64,000 nt of DNA. It comes from Pseudomonas syringae. GTDB taxonomy: Bacteria; Pseudomonadota; Gammaproteobacteria; Pseudomonadales; Pseudomonadaceae. Position 1 is the first letter of the stretch; each line of letters begins with the position of its first letter. This document shows positions 17,844 to 27,629 of this stretch, in pieces. A program made the position numbers and the translations under genes. The stretch is taken from the NCBI RefSeq assembly GCF_023278085.1, contig NZ_CP066265.1:1022501-1086500 (forward strand). The letters run 5' to 3'. Below the pieces are notes generated by a model. That model worked only from the letters and a program-made list of their open reading frames with translations, searched no databases and was not told the DNA's origin.

Positions 17844-20261
17844 TTACTTCTGTTCCCCGCTGCGGCGCACAGCCTTGTGCAGAAGGGCTGCCAGATCATC
17901 TCTGGAATAGGGCTTTTGCAACAGATCGAAACGATGCGTTTCGTCCTGAGCAATAGTGGCAAATTCGGTGCTGTAGCCAGTGGTCAGAACCACTGGCATC
18001 CATGGATAGCGCGCTTCGATTTCGGCGTACAGCTCCAGTCCGCTCATCCCCGGCATGGCGATATCCGAAAACACCACATGGAAGTTTTCAGGGTTACCGG
18101 ACAGCTCTTGCAGTGCCTCGCGGGCGCTGGATACCCAGAGCACCTGAAAGCCCAACTGTTCCAGCATCGGACGAGTGTAGGTGCCGATGTCCTGATTGTC
18201 TTCGACCATCAATACGCACAGGCCAGGCGGCGCGGAGAGCACGCTGTTTTCATTTTCCGGGATGATTTCATGACTTTGTGCGCTGGGCAGGCATAACGTG
18301 AAGCGGCTACCGCTGCCCAGTTCACTCTCGACCAGCACTTCGCCGCCCGATTGCTTGGCAAAGCCGAAGACCTGCGACAGGCCCAGCCCGGTGCCCTGGC
18401 CAATACTCTTGGTGGTGTAGAACGGCTCGAAGATCAGCCCCAGTTTGTCTTTGGGGATGCCCGACCCGGTATCGGTCAAAGACACCGTCACGTAGTCGCC
18501 TTCGCTGAGCGAAGGGGCCAGCTCGCTGGAAGGGCAGGCCGAGCGGTCGACCTTGATGGTCAGACGACCCGAACCCGCCATGGCATCGCGTGCATTGACC
18601 ACCATGTTGACCAGCGCGGTATCGAACTGGCTGCCATCGGCGAAGATAAAGCAGGGCTCTACAGGCACGTCGATGTGAACCTGAATGCGCGAGCCGGTAA
18701 GGGTGTCCATCATCTCGCCGATCCGTGCCACGCTTTTGCAGACATCGAAGACTTCTGGCTGCAATGCCTGACGGCGGGCAAAGGCCAGCAGTTGTCCGGT
18801 CAGACGAGCCGCGCGGTCGACTGTACTGGAAATGGCTTCCACATATTTAATGCGGCGCAGTTCGTCGAGGCTGGTGGATTTCAGCAGGTCGCTGCAGGAG
18901 CGGATAACGGTCAGCAGATTGTTGAAATCGTGCGCTACGCCGCCGGTCAACTGGCCGATGGCTTCCAGTTTCTGGGCCTGATGAAGTGCTTCCTGGGAAA
19001 CCCTCAATGCCTCGTTGGCGGCTTCTTCGGCCTGGATATCACGGCCAACGGCGTGAATGAATTCCTTGTCCGGCACAGCGGTCCAGGCGATGGTCCGGTA
19101 TGAACCGTCCTGGTGACGGTAACGGTTCTTGAAATGGGGGATGGTCTGACCGTTTTCCAGCCCGCTCATGGCGGCGAGGGTGCTGTCGATATCGTCCGGA
19201 TGCACCAGCGCGAGGAATTGACTGTCGAGCAATTGTTCTTCCGACCAGCCCAGCGCCTGAGTCCATGCCGGATTGACCGCTGAAATGATGCCGTCAAATT
19301 GCGCGACCAGCATCAGATCAGTAGACAACCGCCAGATGCGGTCGCGATCCTGGGTGCGTTCGATCACACGCTGCTCCAGGGTTTCGTTCAGCGAAAGCAG
19401 TGCTTCTTCCGCATCCCTGAGCTGGGTCATGTCCCTGGACACGCAGAGGATTTTTTCCGGCTTGCCGTCTTTGCCGAAAATCGGGCTGACCTGCACATGC
19501 CACCATTTGACATTGCCACCCATTGTTTGCGCCGAGCCCATGAAACTGGCGCTCTGCCCGGCACGGGCGGCTTCGACGGCGGCGATGGCATCCAGATTGC
19601 CCTGGTTCTGCCAGAAGTCCGGCCACGGACAGCCGCGAATTGCGTTGAAATCGCTGACTTCCATGATCTGCTGACCGCCCTCGCTCATGAAGGTGAGGCG
19701 CGAGTCGAGATCCAGTACTTTGATGCAGTCGTTGATGCTCGACAAAACGCGGTCGGTAAACGCTTCGTTTTCATTTTGCCGGGCTGCGGCGAGGACCTGA
19801 GCAGTGGTTTCGTTGACCCGGCTGAATACGCCCTCGATCTGCCCTGTGTCGCCGTAGAGGGGGGAGTAGGAAAGCGACCACCAGGTCTGTACGGATTTGC
19901 CATTGCGGATGACGGTGCGCTGAATGTCGTCAGACTTGCAACTGTGCCCGGCGAGCGCCTGCTCGGCCAAAGGGCGAACCGCTTCCCATGCATCGCCCCA
20001 CACGGACGCGATGGAGTGCCCCTGTGCCTGTTGTGCCTCGACGGGCAGGACCGGGCAGTAGGCATCGTTGAAAAACAGTGTGAAATCCCGTCCCCAAAGC
20101 AAGTACATGCTGTCCGGGCAACTGAGCATCAGGTTCATCGAAGACAACAAGGCCGCAGGCCACGTGTGCTTCGGCCCCAGTGCAGATGTCGACCAGTCTG
20201 TCTCTCGGATAAGCCGGCCCATTTCGCCGCCTCCCAGTGGGAGGTCGAGGGGAGTATTCAC
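17844..20261 (-). CDS. PAS-domain hybrid sensor histidine kinase / response regulator
   Basis: 805 residues, no TM segments, so a soluble sensor. Order: N-terminal PAS-like block (about 14-135, 'IRETDWSTSALGP'), second PAS (about 150-280), third PAS (about 305-415), HisKA with phospho-acceptor His in 'TGGVAHDFNNLLTVI' (about 447), HATPase ('NARDAMAG', 'DTGSGIPKDKLG', 'GTGLGLSQVFGF'), and a C-terminal receiver with Asp in 'VVFSDIAMPGMSG' (about 732). The start is GTG at 20261; an ATG at 20222 has a better GGAGG site, but the family motif GGGEMG begins before it. Signal unknown. Monocistronic by spacing. Confidence 0.93.
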   Translation of the reverse strand: MNTPLDLPLGGGEMGRLIRETDWSTSALGPKHTWPAALLSSMNLMLSCPDSMYLLWGRDFTLFFNDAYCPVLPVEAQQAQGHSIASVWGDAWEAVRPLAEQALAGHSCKSDDIQRTVIRNGKSVQTWWSLSYSPLYGDTGQIEGVFSRVNETTAQVLAAARQNENEAFTDRVLSSINDCIKVLDLDSRLTFMSEGGQQIMEVSDFNAIRGCPWPDFWQNQGNLDAIAAVEAARAGQSASFMGSAQTMGGNVKWWHVQVSPIFGKDGKPEKILCVSRDMTQLRDAEEALLSLNETLEQRVIERTQDRDRIWRLSTDLMLVAQFDGIISAVNPAWTQALGWSEEQLLDSQFLALVHPDDIDSTLAAMSGLENGQTIPHFKNRYRHQDGSYRTIAWTAVPDKEFIHAVGRDIQAEEAANEALRVSQEALHQAQKLEAIGQLTGGVAHDFNNLLTVIRSCSDLLKSTSLDELRRIKYVEAISSTVDRAARLTGQLLAFARRQALQPEVFDVCKSVARIGEMMDTLTGSRIQVHIDVPVEPCFIFADGSQFDTALVNMVVNARDAMAGSGRLTIKVDRSACPSSELAPSLSEGDYVTVSLTDTGSGIPKDKLGLIFEPFYTTKSIGQGTGLGLSQVFGFAKQSGGEVLVESELGSGSRFTLCLPSAQSHEIIPENENSVLSAPPGLCVLMVEDNQDIGTYTRPMLEQLGFQVLWVSSAREALQELSGNPENFHVVFSDIAMPGMSGLELYAEIEARYPWMPVVLTTGYSTEFATIAQDETHRFDLLQKPYSRDDLAALLHKAVRRSGEQK

Positions 20262-20446
20262 GGTAGAAAAGGCCCCATCTTTCGGACTGCTAAAGTGAGC
20301 TGAATGGTTAAAGCAGGAATAATGTCATTATGCCTTGTCTGACTCAGCGACCGCCATCTAATGCGACCGCGATCAGTAAGCAGACCCGGTGCAGCCGGAA
20401 ATGTTCGGTCAGGCCCTGAAGAAGACGCAGGTAAAGCCTGAAGCCC

Positions 20447-21781
20447 TCAATTGAGGAACATTTCCCGTGTCAGGGCATGACGCTGCATTTTCTCGTTCAG
20501 CGTCCGGCGCGGCAGTTGCAATTCGCCCAGTACGGCTTTGATATCGCCTTTATGGCGGGTCAGCGAGGCGCGCAGGCATTGCGCTTCGAAGGCTTCCTGA
20601 CGGGCCGCCAATGATTGCCCCTGCACGGTGCTGTCGGGCTCTGGAGGGGTCAGCTCCAGCCCGAGTGTCTGACGCTCGGCCGCATTGGCCAGCTCGCGAA
20701 CATTGCCGGGCCAGTCATGGCTGAGCAACTGGCTCAGGCGCGCAGCGCTGAGGGACGGCGCATCCCGGTTCAGGCGTGCGGCGGCGGATCTGGCGAAGTG
20801 GCTGAACAGTTGAGGAATATCTTCCCGGCGTTCACGCAAGGGCGGCAAGCGCAGTTCGGCCACATTCAGGCGATACGCGAGGTCTTCCCGAAAGCGCCCG
20901 GCACGCGCCTCTTCAAGAAGGTCTGGCTTGGTGGCGGCAATGATCCGCAGGTCGACTTCGATACTTTGATTCGAGCCCAGCCGCTCCAGGCGTTTATCTT
21001 GCAGCACGCGCAACAGCTTGACTTGTTGCGCCATCGGCATGCTTTCTATCTCATCGAGAAACACCGTGCCGCCGTCGGCGTATTCCAGACGGCCGATGCG
21101 CTTGCCTTGTGCGCCGGTGAATGCGCCGCTTTCGTGACCGAACAGCTCCGCTTCGAACAGCTGTTCCGGGATGGCGGCGCAGTTGAGGGCAACGAAAGGC
21201 TTGCCTGCGCGCGGACCGAAGTCATGCAGACACCGGGCAACCAGCTCTTTTCCACTGCCTGTCTCGCCCCGGATAATCACATTGACCGGCAGTTGCGACA
21301 GCTCCAGCACCTGGCGACGCAAGGTTTGCAGGCTGGGCGAGGTGCCGAGCAGGGTGGCGTCCAGCCGCGTACGTGCGTCGGCCTGCTCATGCAGGTGCCG
21401 GTTTTCCAGTACCAGTTGACGTTTCTCCAGGGCGCGACGCAGGTTGCTGATCAGGGTTTCAGGGCTGAACGGCTTCTCCAGAAAGTCATACGCACCTTCG
21501 CGCATGGCCTCGACCGCCATCGGCACGTCGCCATGGCCGGTCAGCAGGATGACTGGCAAGTCGCGGTCCAGGCCTTGCAACTGGCTCAGCAGTTCCAGGC
21601 CGCTCATGCCCGGCATGCGCACGTCGGTCAGCACCACGCCGGGAAAGTGTTCCGGCATGCTGTTCAGGCATTCTTCGGCGCGGGCGAACACCTGCACCTC
21701 GAAACCCGACAGGGTCAGCCACTGTTCGACGGCTTGCCGGATGGGCGCTTCGTCGTCTACCACGATGACCGAGTTCAACAT
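20447..21781 (-). CDS. dctD: C4-dicarboxylate sigma-54 response regulator DctD
   Basis: 444 residues: receiver ('[16 protein letters not shown]', phospho-Asp in '[14 protein letters not shown]' about 54), sigma-54 AAA+ domain (Walker A 'GETGSGKE' about 173, sigma-54 loop '[10 protein letters not shown]' about 218-227, Walker B 'GTVFLDEI'), and a C-terminal Fis-type HTH ('[18 protein letters not shown]'). Activates sigma-54 promoters, classically dctA for dicarboxylate uptake, which is not in this window. It lies 6 bp downstream of dctB in the same operon. Confidence 0.94.
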   Translation of the reverse strand: MLNSVIVVDDEAPIRQAVEQWLTLSGFEVQVFARAEECLNSMPEHFPGVVLTDVRMPGMSGLELLSQLQGLDRDLPVILLTGHGDVPMAVEAMREGAYDFLEKPFSPETLISNLRRALEKRQLVLENRHLHEQADARTRLDATLLGTSPSLQTLRRQVLELSQLPVNVIIRGETGSGKELVARCLHDFGPRAGKPFVALNCAAIPEQLFEAELFGHESGAFTGAQGKRIGRLEYADGGTVFLDEIESMPMAQQVKLLRVLQDKRLERLGSNQSIEVDLRIIAATKPDLLEEARAGRFREDLAYRLNVAELRLPPLRERREDIPQLFSHFARSAAARLNRDAPSLSAARLSQLLSHDWPGNVRELANAAERQTLGLELTPPEPDSTVQGQSLAARQEAFEAQCLRASLTRHKGDIKAVLGELQLPRRTLNEKMQRHALTREMFLN

Positions 21782-21787
21782 GCCGGT

Positions 21788-23545
21788 TCAGGTCTCCAGA
21801 GCGTCATTGGGCAGGCAGAACCAGAACACCGCGCCATCGGCATGGCTTTCAGCAGTCAGTTGCCCGCCCAGTTGATGAATGATGGCGTACGAAACAGCCA
21901 GACCGAGGCCCAGGCCGTCGCCCACCGGTTTGGTGGTAAAGAACGGATCGAAAATGTTAACCAGATTGTCCGGGGCGATACCGGCCCCGCTGTCCCTCAC
22001 GCTGAGTCGCCAATGCGCGTCGAGCGCCTCGATGCGCACTTCAAGACGCCGGGTGGCGCAGTCACGCATGGCATCCAGCGCGTTGCGCAGCAGATTGATC
22101 AGCACCTGTTCCAGACGTATGGCATCACCGCGCACCCAGGCCGGGCGCGGCAGGTGCAGCACGCAGTCGATGTGGTCTTCCCGCAGGCGCGGTTCAAGCA
22201 GCTGCAACGCCTGATCGACCACCGTCGCCAGGTCCAGCCGCTCGCGCAAGCCACTGGGGCTTTTGCGGGCAAAGGTTTTCAGGTGTCCGGTCAGTGCGGC
22301 CATGCGCGTCAGTTGCTGATCCAGTGCAGCCAGCGCCTTGCAGGCTTCGTCAACGCGGCCTTGATCGAGCAGCAGGCGCAAGGTGGCCAGTTGCATGCGC
22401 TGGGCTGTCAGCGGTTGATTGATTTCGTGGGCCAGCGCTGCCGACATCTGCCCCAGCGCAGCCAGCTTGGCCGATTGCACCAGACCGTCCTGCGCGGTTT
22501 GCAGGTCGCGGGTGCGCTCCTGAACCAGCTGCTCAAGCTCGTCCCGGCTGCGTTCGCGCAAACGCGCCAGCCGCCAGCGTTGATAAAGAAACAGACCGAG
22601 AAACACCAGCGCCAGCCAGATGCCTGCTGCGGCGAGACCGGCATTGCGCACGTCCTCGCTGGACGCCGGTGGCTTGCGCAGCAAGTGCAAGGTCCAGTGT
22701 TCGTCGGGCAGTGGCAGTGATTGCCAGAGATAGTCGGCCGTGCCATCCGGTCCATCGACACGGCTCAAATGGCTGTTGATGCCGAAGCGATCAATGACGC
22801 GACTGCGCAGTGGCGACAGAGGCTTTTTGTCGTATTGGCGAGTGCGCAGCAGGTCGGCCCGGCCCTCGACGGGGATGGGCAGCAGTTCGTGATAACGCCA
22901 GTCGGGTCGATTGGCGATGAATACGATGCCTTTTTCATCACTGACCAGCAGCAGGTCGTCGCCCTGACCCCATTCCTGCTCAAGGTTGGGAAACTCCAGT
23001 TTCACGACCATGGCGCCACTGAAGACGCCTGCATCGTTCACCACGGCACTGGACAGAAAGTAGCCAGGAATCCCCGTGGTGACGCCGACCGCGTAGAAAC
23101 GCCCGGTGCCTTTGGCGCGGGTTTGCAGAAAATAAGGGCGAAAGCCGTAGTTATGGCCAACGTAGCTATTGGGCGTGCGCCAATTGCTCGCACCGATGGC
23201 CAGCCCGTTTGCATCAAGCAACTCAAGGGTCGATGAGTGGGCCGCGCTGTTGATTTTTTCCAGCTTGAGATTGAGTGCGCGTTGCACGTCATCGGTCACC
23301 GGACCGCTCAGCGCTGCACGAATTTCGGGGTCCAGTGCCAGCACCGAGGGCAGGGCGCGGTAGCGTTCGATCAGGGTATGCAGGGTATTGGCGTACAGCG
23401 CCAGTTGTTCACTGCCTCGCGCGGCATTTTCTGCAAGTGCGTGGCGCTGGGCCTGGCGCATGGCGAGACTGGCCGACAGGGCGGCCCCCGCCAGAATCAG
23501 CAGCACGTACAAAGAAAGTCGCCAGTAGCGATGCCTGATCGTCAT
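21788..23545 (-). CDS. dctB: C4-dicarboxylate sensor histidine kinase DctB
   Basis: 585 residues. TM1 (about 9-28) and TM2 (about 300-320) bracket a periplasmic double-PAS sensor; 'SSNWRTPNSYVGHNYGFRPYF'-like text (core NYGFRPYF) is the hallmark of the DctB ligand domain. HisKA follows with 'LAHEINQPLTAQRMQLATL' (phospho-His about 380), then HATPase with 'NLLRNALDAM', 'DSGAGIAPDNLVNIFDPFFTTK' and 'GLGLGLAVSY'. It senses succinate, malate or fumarate in the periplasm and phosphorylates DctD. Confidence 0.94.
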   Translation of the reverse strand: MTIRHRYWRLSLYVLLILAGAALSASLAMRQAQRHALAENAARGSEQLALYANTLHTLIERYRALPSVLALDPEIRAALSGPVTDDVQRALNLKLEKINSAAHSSTLELLDANGLAIGASNWRTPNSYVGHNYGFRPYFLQTRAKGTGRFYAVGVTTGIPGYFLSSAVVNDAGVFSGAMVVKLEFPNLEQEWGQGDDLLLVSDEKGIVFIANRPDWRYHELLPIPVEGRADLLRTRQYDKKPLSPLRSRVIDRFGINSHLSRVDGPDGTADYLWQSLPLPDEHWTLHLLRKPPASSEDVRNAGLAAAGIWLALVFLGLFLYQRWRLARLRERSRDELEQLVQERTRDLQTAQDGLVQSAKLAALGQMSAALAHEINQPLTAQRMQLATLRLLLDQGRVDEACKALAALDQQLTRMAALTGHLKTFARKSPSGLRERLDLATVVDQALQLLEPRLREDHIDCVLHLPRPAWVRGDAIRLEQVLINLLRNALDAMRDCATRRLEVRIEALDAHWRLSVRDSGAGIAPDNLVNIFDPFFTTKPVGDGLGLGLAVSYAIIHQLGGQLTAESHADGAVFWFCLPNDALET

Positions 23546-23614
23546 GGTGCCGCCTGAACGGAATCCGCAGGCGTATTGGCAAGCGGTTGCCCGCCAATAC
23601 GCCGGGGAGGGGCG

Positions 23615-25912
23615 TTACAGCAGATTGAACGTCGCTTCTTTCACCGTCTGCGAGTCCAGGCCGATCATGACCCTGAATTCGCCTGGCTCTGCGGCGTACT
23701 TGAGTTCAGGGTTGAAGAACTTCAGGTCGTCCTCGCTGAGAGTGAAGGTAACCACCTTTTCCTCGCCTGGCTCAAGCATGACTTTCTCGAAGTTTTTCAG
23801 TTCTTTCACCGGACGGCTGATCGACGCGGCGATGTCACGCAGGTACAGCTGCACAATGGTTGCGCCCGCGACCTTGCCAGTGTTCTTCACGGTAACGCTG
23901 GCGGTCAGCTTGCCCTTGCGCTGCATGGTGGCGTCCGACAGCTTGACATCCGAAACGTCGAATTGCGTGTAGCTCAAACCATAACCGAACGGGAACAGCG
24001 GGCCATTCGGCTCTTCGAAATAGTGCGAGGTGTAGTTGCCCGGCTTGCCTTCGTGATACGGGCGACCGGTGTTCAGGTGCGCGTAGTAGACCGGCAGTTG
24101 GCCAATCGAGCGTGGGAACGACATGGCCAGCTTGCCCGACGGGTTGTAATCGCCGAACAGCACGTCAGCCACCGCGTTGCCGCCTTCGGTGCCCGGGAAC
24201 CAGGTTTCGAGCATGGCATCGGCCTGTTCCTGTTCGTCGACCAGCACCAGCGGACGACCATTCATCAGCACCAGAACCAGCGGCTTTCCGGTGGCTTTGA
24301 GCGCTTTGATCAGGTCACGCTGCTTGCCCGGAATGTTCAGGCTGCTGCGGCTGGCCGACTCGTGGGACATGCCACGCGACTCGCCCACTACGGCAACCAC
24401 GACATCGGCCTGTTCGGCGACCTTGACCGCTTCGTCGATCATTTCCTGAGCCGGACGCGGATCAATCTCCACTTCCTTCTCGATGAAGTTCAGGTAGGTG
24501 AGAACATGCTCGTTGTCGCTGACGTTGGCGCCGCGGGCATAGAGCAGTTTGGCCTTGTCGCCGACGGCATTGGCCAGACCTTCATATACGGTGACTGACT
24601 GATTGGGACGACCCGCTGCCGACCAACTGCCGAGCATGTCGAGGTGACTCTGTGCCAGTCCGCCGATGACTGCGATGGTGCCTTGCTTCTTCAGCGGCAG
24701 GGTGTCGTTCTGGTTTTTCAGCAGTACCAGCGTCTTGCGCGCGACATCGCGAGCTTCGGCACGGTGCAGGCGGTCGTCGGAATAGGTATCGGCAGGGTCA
24801 TCGGCGGCAACGCCGATGCGACCGTAAGGCGAGGCGAACAGGCCCATGTCATATTTGGCACCCAGCACTTCACGAACGGCGTTGTCGATTTCCTTCATGG
24901 AAACCTCGCCGTCCTTCACCAGCCCGGGTAACTGCTCGCCATAGGCCGCGTCGTTCATGCTCAGGTCGACGCCCGCCTTGATTGCCAGTTTGGCAGCTTC
25001 GCGGAAATCCTTGGCCACGCCATGGTCGATCAGTTCCTTGAGCGCGCCGTGGTCACTGATGGTCACGCCCTTGAAGCCCCAGTCCTTGCGCAACAGGTCT
25101 TGCATCAACCATTTGTTGGAGGTCGCCGGAATCCCGTTGATCGAGTTGAGCGCGACCATAATGCCGCCGGCACCGGCATCGATGCCGGCCTTGTAGGGCG
25201 GCAGGTAGTCCTGGTACATGCGCGTCATGCTCATGTCCACGGTGTTGTAATCCCGGCCGCCTTCGACGGCGCCATACAAGGCGAAATGTTTGACTGCCGC
25301 CATGATGCTGTCGTTGGCGGCGACGTTCTTGCCCTGAAAGGACCTGACCATCACATCGGAAATTCGCGACACCAGATACGTGTCTTCACCAAAGCCTTCG
25401 GAGCTGCGGCCCCAGCGCGGATCGCGGGAAATGTCCACCATTGGCGCGAAGGTCATGTCGATACTGTCGGCACTGGCTTCTTTGGCCGAGACCCGGCCCA
25501 TTGTTGCGATGGCGTCCATGTCCCAGCTGGCGGCCATGCCCAGGCTGATCGGGAAAATCGTGCGGTGACCGTGAACCACGTCGTAGGCGAAGAACATCGG
25601 AATTTTCAAGCGGCTGTTGGCGACGGCTGCTTCCTGCAACGGACGGTTTTCAGAGCGGGTAATCGAGTTGAACGTGCCGCCGATTCTTCCGGCGGCAATT
25701 TCCTTGAGAATCTGTGGCTGCGGCATTTCCGAACTGATGCTGATGAGTCGCAACTGACCGATCTTTTCGTCAAGAGTCATTTGTTTCATCAGTTTGCCAA
25801 TGAAGGCATTCTTGGCCTGAAGCGTTGTATTGTCGGCAGCGAAGGCGCTCTGGACCGTCACTGACTGACTGGCCATACCGACCAGCAAACTTAATAAACA
25901 CAGCTTATTCAT
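23615..25912 (-). CDS. bglX: periplasmic beta-glucosidase BglX (GH3)
   Basis: 765 residues, the usual BglX length. Signal peptide 1-25 ending QSAFA. GH3 N-domain with 'FFAYDVVHGHRTIFPISLGMAASWD' and 'MTFAPMVDISRDPRWGRSSEGFGEDTYL'; the nucleophile Asp is in 'GVTISDHGALKEL' (about 283-295). The GH3 C domain ('IAVIGGLAQSHLDMLGSWS', 'VVAVVGES.GMSHE') and a terminal fibronectin-III-like domain ('VSVTVKNTGKVAGATIVQLYL'-type) follow. It hydrolyses beta-linked glucose oligosaccharides such as cellobiose; in a plant-associated bacterium it may act on plant glycosides. Monocistronic. Confidence 0.95.
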   Translation of the reverse strand: MNKLCLLSLLVGMASQSVTVQSAFAADNTTLQAKNAFIGKLMKQMTLDEKIGQLRLISISSEMPQPQILKEIAAGRIGGTFNSITRSENRPLQEAAVANSRLKIPMFFAYDVVHGHRTIFPISLGMAASWDMDAIATMGRVSAKEASADSIDMTFAPMVDISRDPRWGRSSEGFGEDTYLVSRISDVMVRSFQGKNVAANDSIMAAVKHFALYGAVEGGRDYNTVDMSMTRMYQDYLPPYKAGIDAGAGGIMVALNSINGIPATSNKWLMQDLLRKDWGFKGVTISDHGALKELIDHGVAKDFREAAKLAIKAGVDLSMNDAAYGEQLPGLVKDGEVSMKEIDNAVREVLGAKYDMGLFASPYGRIGVAADDPADTYSDDRLHRAEARDVARKTLVLLKNQNDTLPLKKQGTIAVIGGLAQSHLDMLGSWSAAGRPNQSVTVYEGLANAVGDKAKLLYARGANVSDNEHVLTYLNFIEKEVEIDPRPAQEMIDEAVKVAEQADVVVAVVGESRGMSHESASRSSLNIPGKQRDLIKALKATGKPLVLVLMNGRPLVLVDEQEQADAMLETWFPGTEGGNAVADVLFGDYNPSGKLAMSFPRSIGQLPVYYAHLNTGRPYHEGKPGNYTSHYFEEPNGPLFPFGYGLSYTQFDVSDVKLSDATMQRKGKLTASVTVKNTGKVAGATIVQLYLRDIAASISRPVKELKNFEKVMLEPGEEKVVTFTLSEDDLKFFNPELKYAAEPGEFRVMIGLDSQTVKEATFNLL

Positions 25913-26212
25913 GAATGATTTCTCAAGGCTTTTGTCGGTAACTCGCGTTTAATGTCCGACAGCCAGTTTTTGGGTTATGGACCTTTGGCGTTAAGGTTCG
26001 GGCAGGGCGCAAGAATAGTTACTATCCGCATCACTGTACGAAGCTTCCCCAAGGTATGTACGAAAATAGCGGGTTGATTGATTTTTGTACAAACCCTGTT
26101 CAGTCAATGACTCCCCGATAATCGGTGTCGGCGATGGATTATGCCGGGGAACGTGTGTTTTGGCTAAGGCGTCTCGTTTCAATAGTTTCAAAAAAGCACT
26201 GGAGGTCTGGTT

Positions 26213-26929
26213 TTGAAGTGTGTTTCACGGTTGATGGTGTACGTGGTGATGCTGTTTGGAGGGATATTGCGTGCCGAGGCAGACCCGCCCGCGCTGGTGT
26301 TTCCGCCGATGACAGGCAGCGTGGTGGATGCTGCGCAAATGCTCGACAGCCAGACCTCGGTGCGTTTGGCCAGGCTGTTGCGAGCGCATGAGCAGGCGAC
26401 CGGCGAACGGGTCGTGGTGGTTACACTGCTCGATCTGCAAGGTGCGAGTGTCGAAGAGTTCGGTTCCAGGCTCGGCACTGCCTGGAGTCTGGGGCGTGAA
26501 GGCGCTGCCAAAAGCGTCCTGCTGATGGTCTACCGCGACAAGCGCAAGGTATTCATGGCGGTTGGCGATGCGCTGACAGATCGTCTCAATGACGCTCAGG
26601 CTGCGCTGATTATCGATATGCTGATGAAGCCCGAGTTCGACGAAGGTCATTTTGCGGCCGGCATAGAACGGGGTGCTCAGGCGATCATCACGGCATTGGG
26701 CGGGCAGATACCTGACCATCCCGAACCGTCGGAGCAAGTGGCTACTAATGATGAACAGGTCAACGATGACCAGGTCTGGCTGATCGCTATCGTGCTGACG
26801 CTCATCGTATTGGGCATCGTGGTCATCAGTATCAGGCGCGGTTCCACTGGCCGGCCTGTGCGAAAAGGTGCTGCTGATCGCGACGGTGGTGGCCGTTTTG
26901 GTGGCGGTGGCGCCTCAGGGAACTGGTAG
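26213..26929 (+). CDS. TPM-domain (YgcG-family) secreted membrane protein
   Basis: 238 residues from a TTG start at 26213, supported by GGAGG 7 nt upstream; no ATG in frame precedes the signal peptide. Signal 1-22 (ends LRAEA), then the TPM/DUF477 domain (about 30-165: 'VFPPMTGSVVDAAQMLDSQ', 'LRAHEQATGERVVVVTL', 'VFMAVGDALTDRLND'). A single TM (about 185-203) and a basic Gly-rich tail 'GGGRFGGGGASGNW' follow, as in YgcG proteins. Type I topology with the domain in the periplasm. It precedes a second TPM gene, together a common Pseudomonas pair whose role is poorly defined. Confidence 0.88.
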   Translation: MKCVSRLMVYVVMLFGGILRAEADPPALVFPPMTGSVVDAAQMLDSQTSVRLARLLRAHEQATGERVVVVTLLDLQGASVEEFGSRLGTAWSLGREGAAKSVLLMVYRDKRKVFMAVGDALTDRLNDAQAALIIDMLMKPEFDEGHFAAGIERGAQAIITALGGQIPDHPEPSEQVATNDEQVNDDQVWLIAIVLTLIVLGIVVISIRRGSTGRPVRKGAADRDGGGRFGGGGASGNW

Positions 26930-26955
26930 TCGGGCAATTCAGGAACGAGAAGAAC

Positions 26956-27573
26956 ATGGCGTTATTGAACAGAGAAGAACAGCGACAGGTCGCCGAGGCC
27001 ATTGATCGCGTCGAACAGCGCACCGATGCCGAGCTGGTTACGGTGCTGGCAGCGCGCGCAGATGATTACGCTTACATGCCGCTGATCTGGGCGGGGCTGA
27101 TTGGCCTGCTGCTGCCGGGCACGATTAATTACTGCCTCCAGTGGCTGAGCGCGGATGAGCTGATGCTCGCGCAGATGAGTACGTTCATTGTCGTGGCGCT
27201 GGTGTGTCGGGTGCCGAAAGTGACGGCTTTTCTGGTGCCGGTCTCGGTGAGGCGCTGGCGGGCAGGCAATCTCGCCCGTCGCCAGTTTCTTGAGCAGAAC
27301 CTGCACAAGACGCATGACGGCACCGGCATTCTGGTGTTTGTCAGCGAAGCCGAGCGGTATGTCGAAATTCTGGTTGATCATGGCATCGCCAGCCGCCTCC
27401 ACAACGATACATGGAAGGCGATGGTCGATGTGTTTACCCAGCAGGTGAAAGACGGGCAGACCCTGCAAGGGTTTCTCGGCTGCATCCATGCCTGTGGCGA
27501 ATTGCTCGCCGACCACGTGCCAGTGACCCATGGCAAAAACGAGCTGCCCAACCGGCTGGTGGTGCTGCGTTGA
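26956..27573 (+). CDS. TPM-domain membrane protein
   Basis: 205 residues. Begins 'NREEQRQVAEAIDRVEQRTDAELVTVLAARADDYAYMPL', a TPM/DUF477 N-half, then two TM segments (about 41-58 and 68-85), then the other half with 'TGILVFVSEAERYVEILVDHGI' (about 122-145). This interrupted arrangement is seen in the second member of the TPM pair. The gene follows the first TPM gene by 26 bp, so it is co-transcribed. No LemA gene, the usual third partner, lies next to them. Confidence 0.88.
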   Translation: MALLNREEQRQVAEAIDRVEQRTDAELVTVLAARADDYAYMPLIWAGLIGLLLPGTINYCLQWLSADELMLAQMSTFIVVALVCRVPKVTAFLVPVSVRRWRAGNLARRQFLEQNLHKTHDGTGILVFVSEAERYVEILVDHGIASRLHNDTWKAMVDVFTQQVKDGQTLQGFLGCIHACGELLADHVPVTHGKNELPNRLVVLR

Positions 27574-27578
27574 GAGCG

Positions 27579-27613
27579 GGTCTCAGGTGCTGATGGCTGC
27601 GACACCTGAGACC
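27579..27613. terminator. hairpin between convergent genes
   Basis: An 11-bp perfect stem ggtctcaggtg/cacctgagacc with a 13-base loop sits between the TPM gene (ends 27573) and the toxin B gene (ends 27630, minus). No T tract, so termination is inferred from position. Confidence 0.55.
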
Positions 27614-27629
27614 CTGCGTGGCGAAAGTA

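Noticed and set aside
20615..22720. 701-codon open frame on the plus strand opposite dctD/dctB
   Set aside because: It crosses two clear minus-strand genes in antisense and has shadow-type composition.
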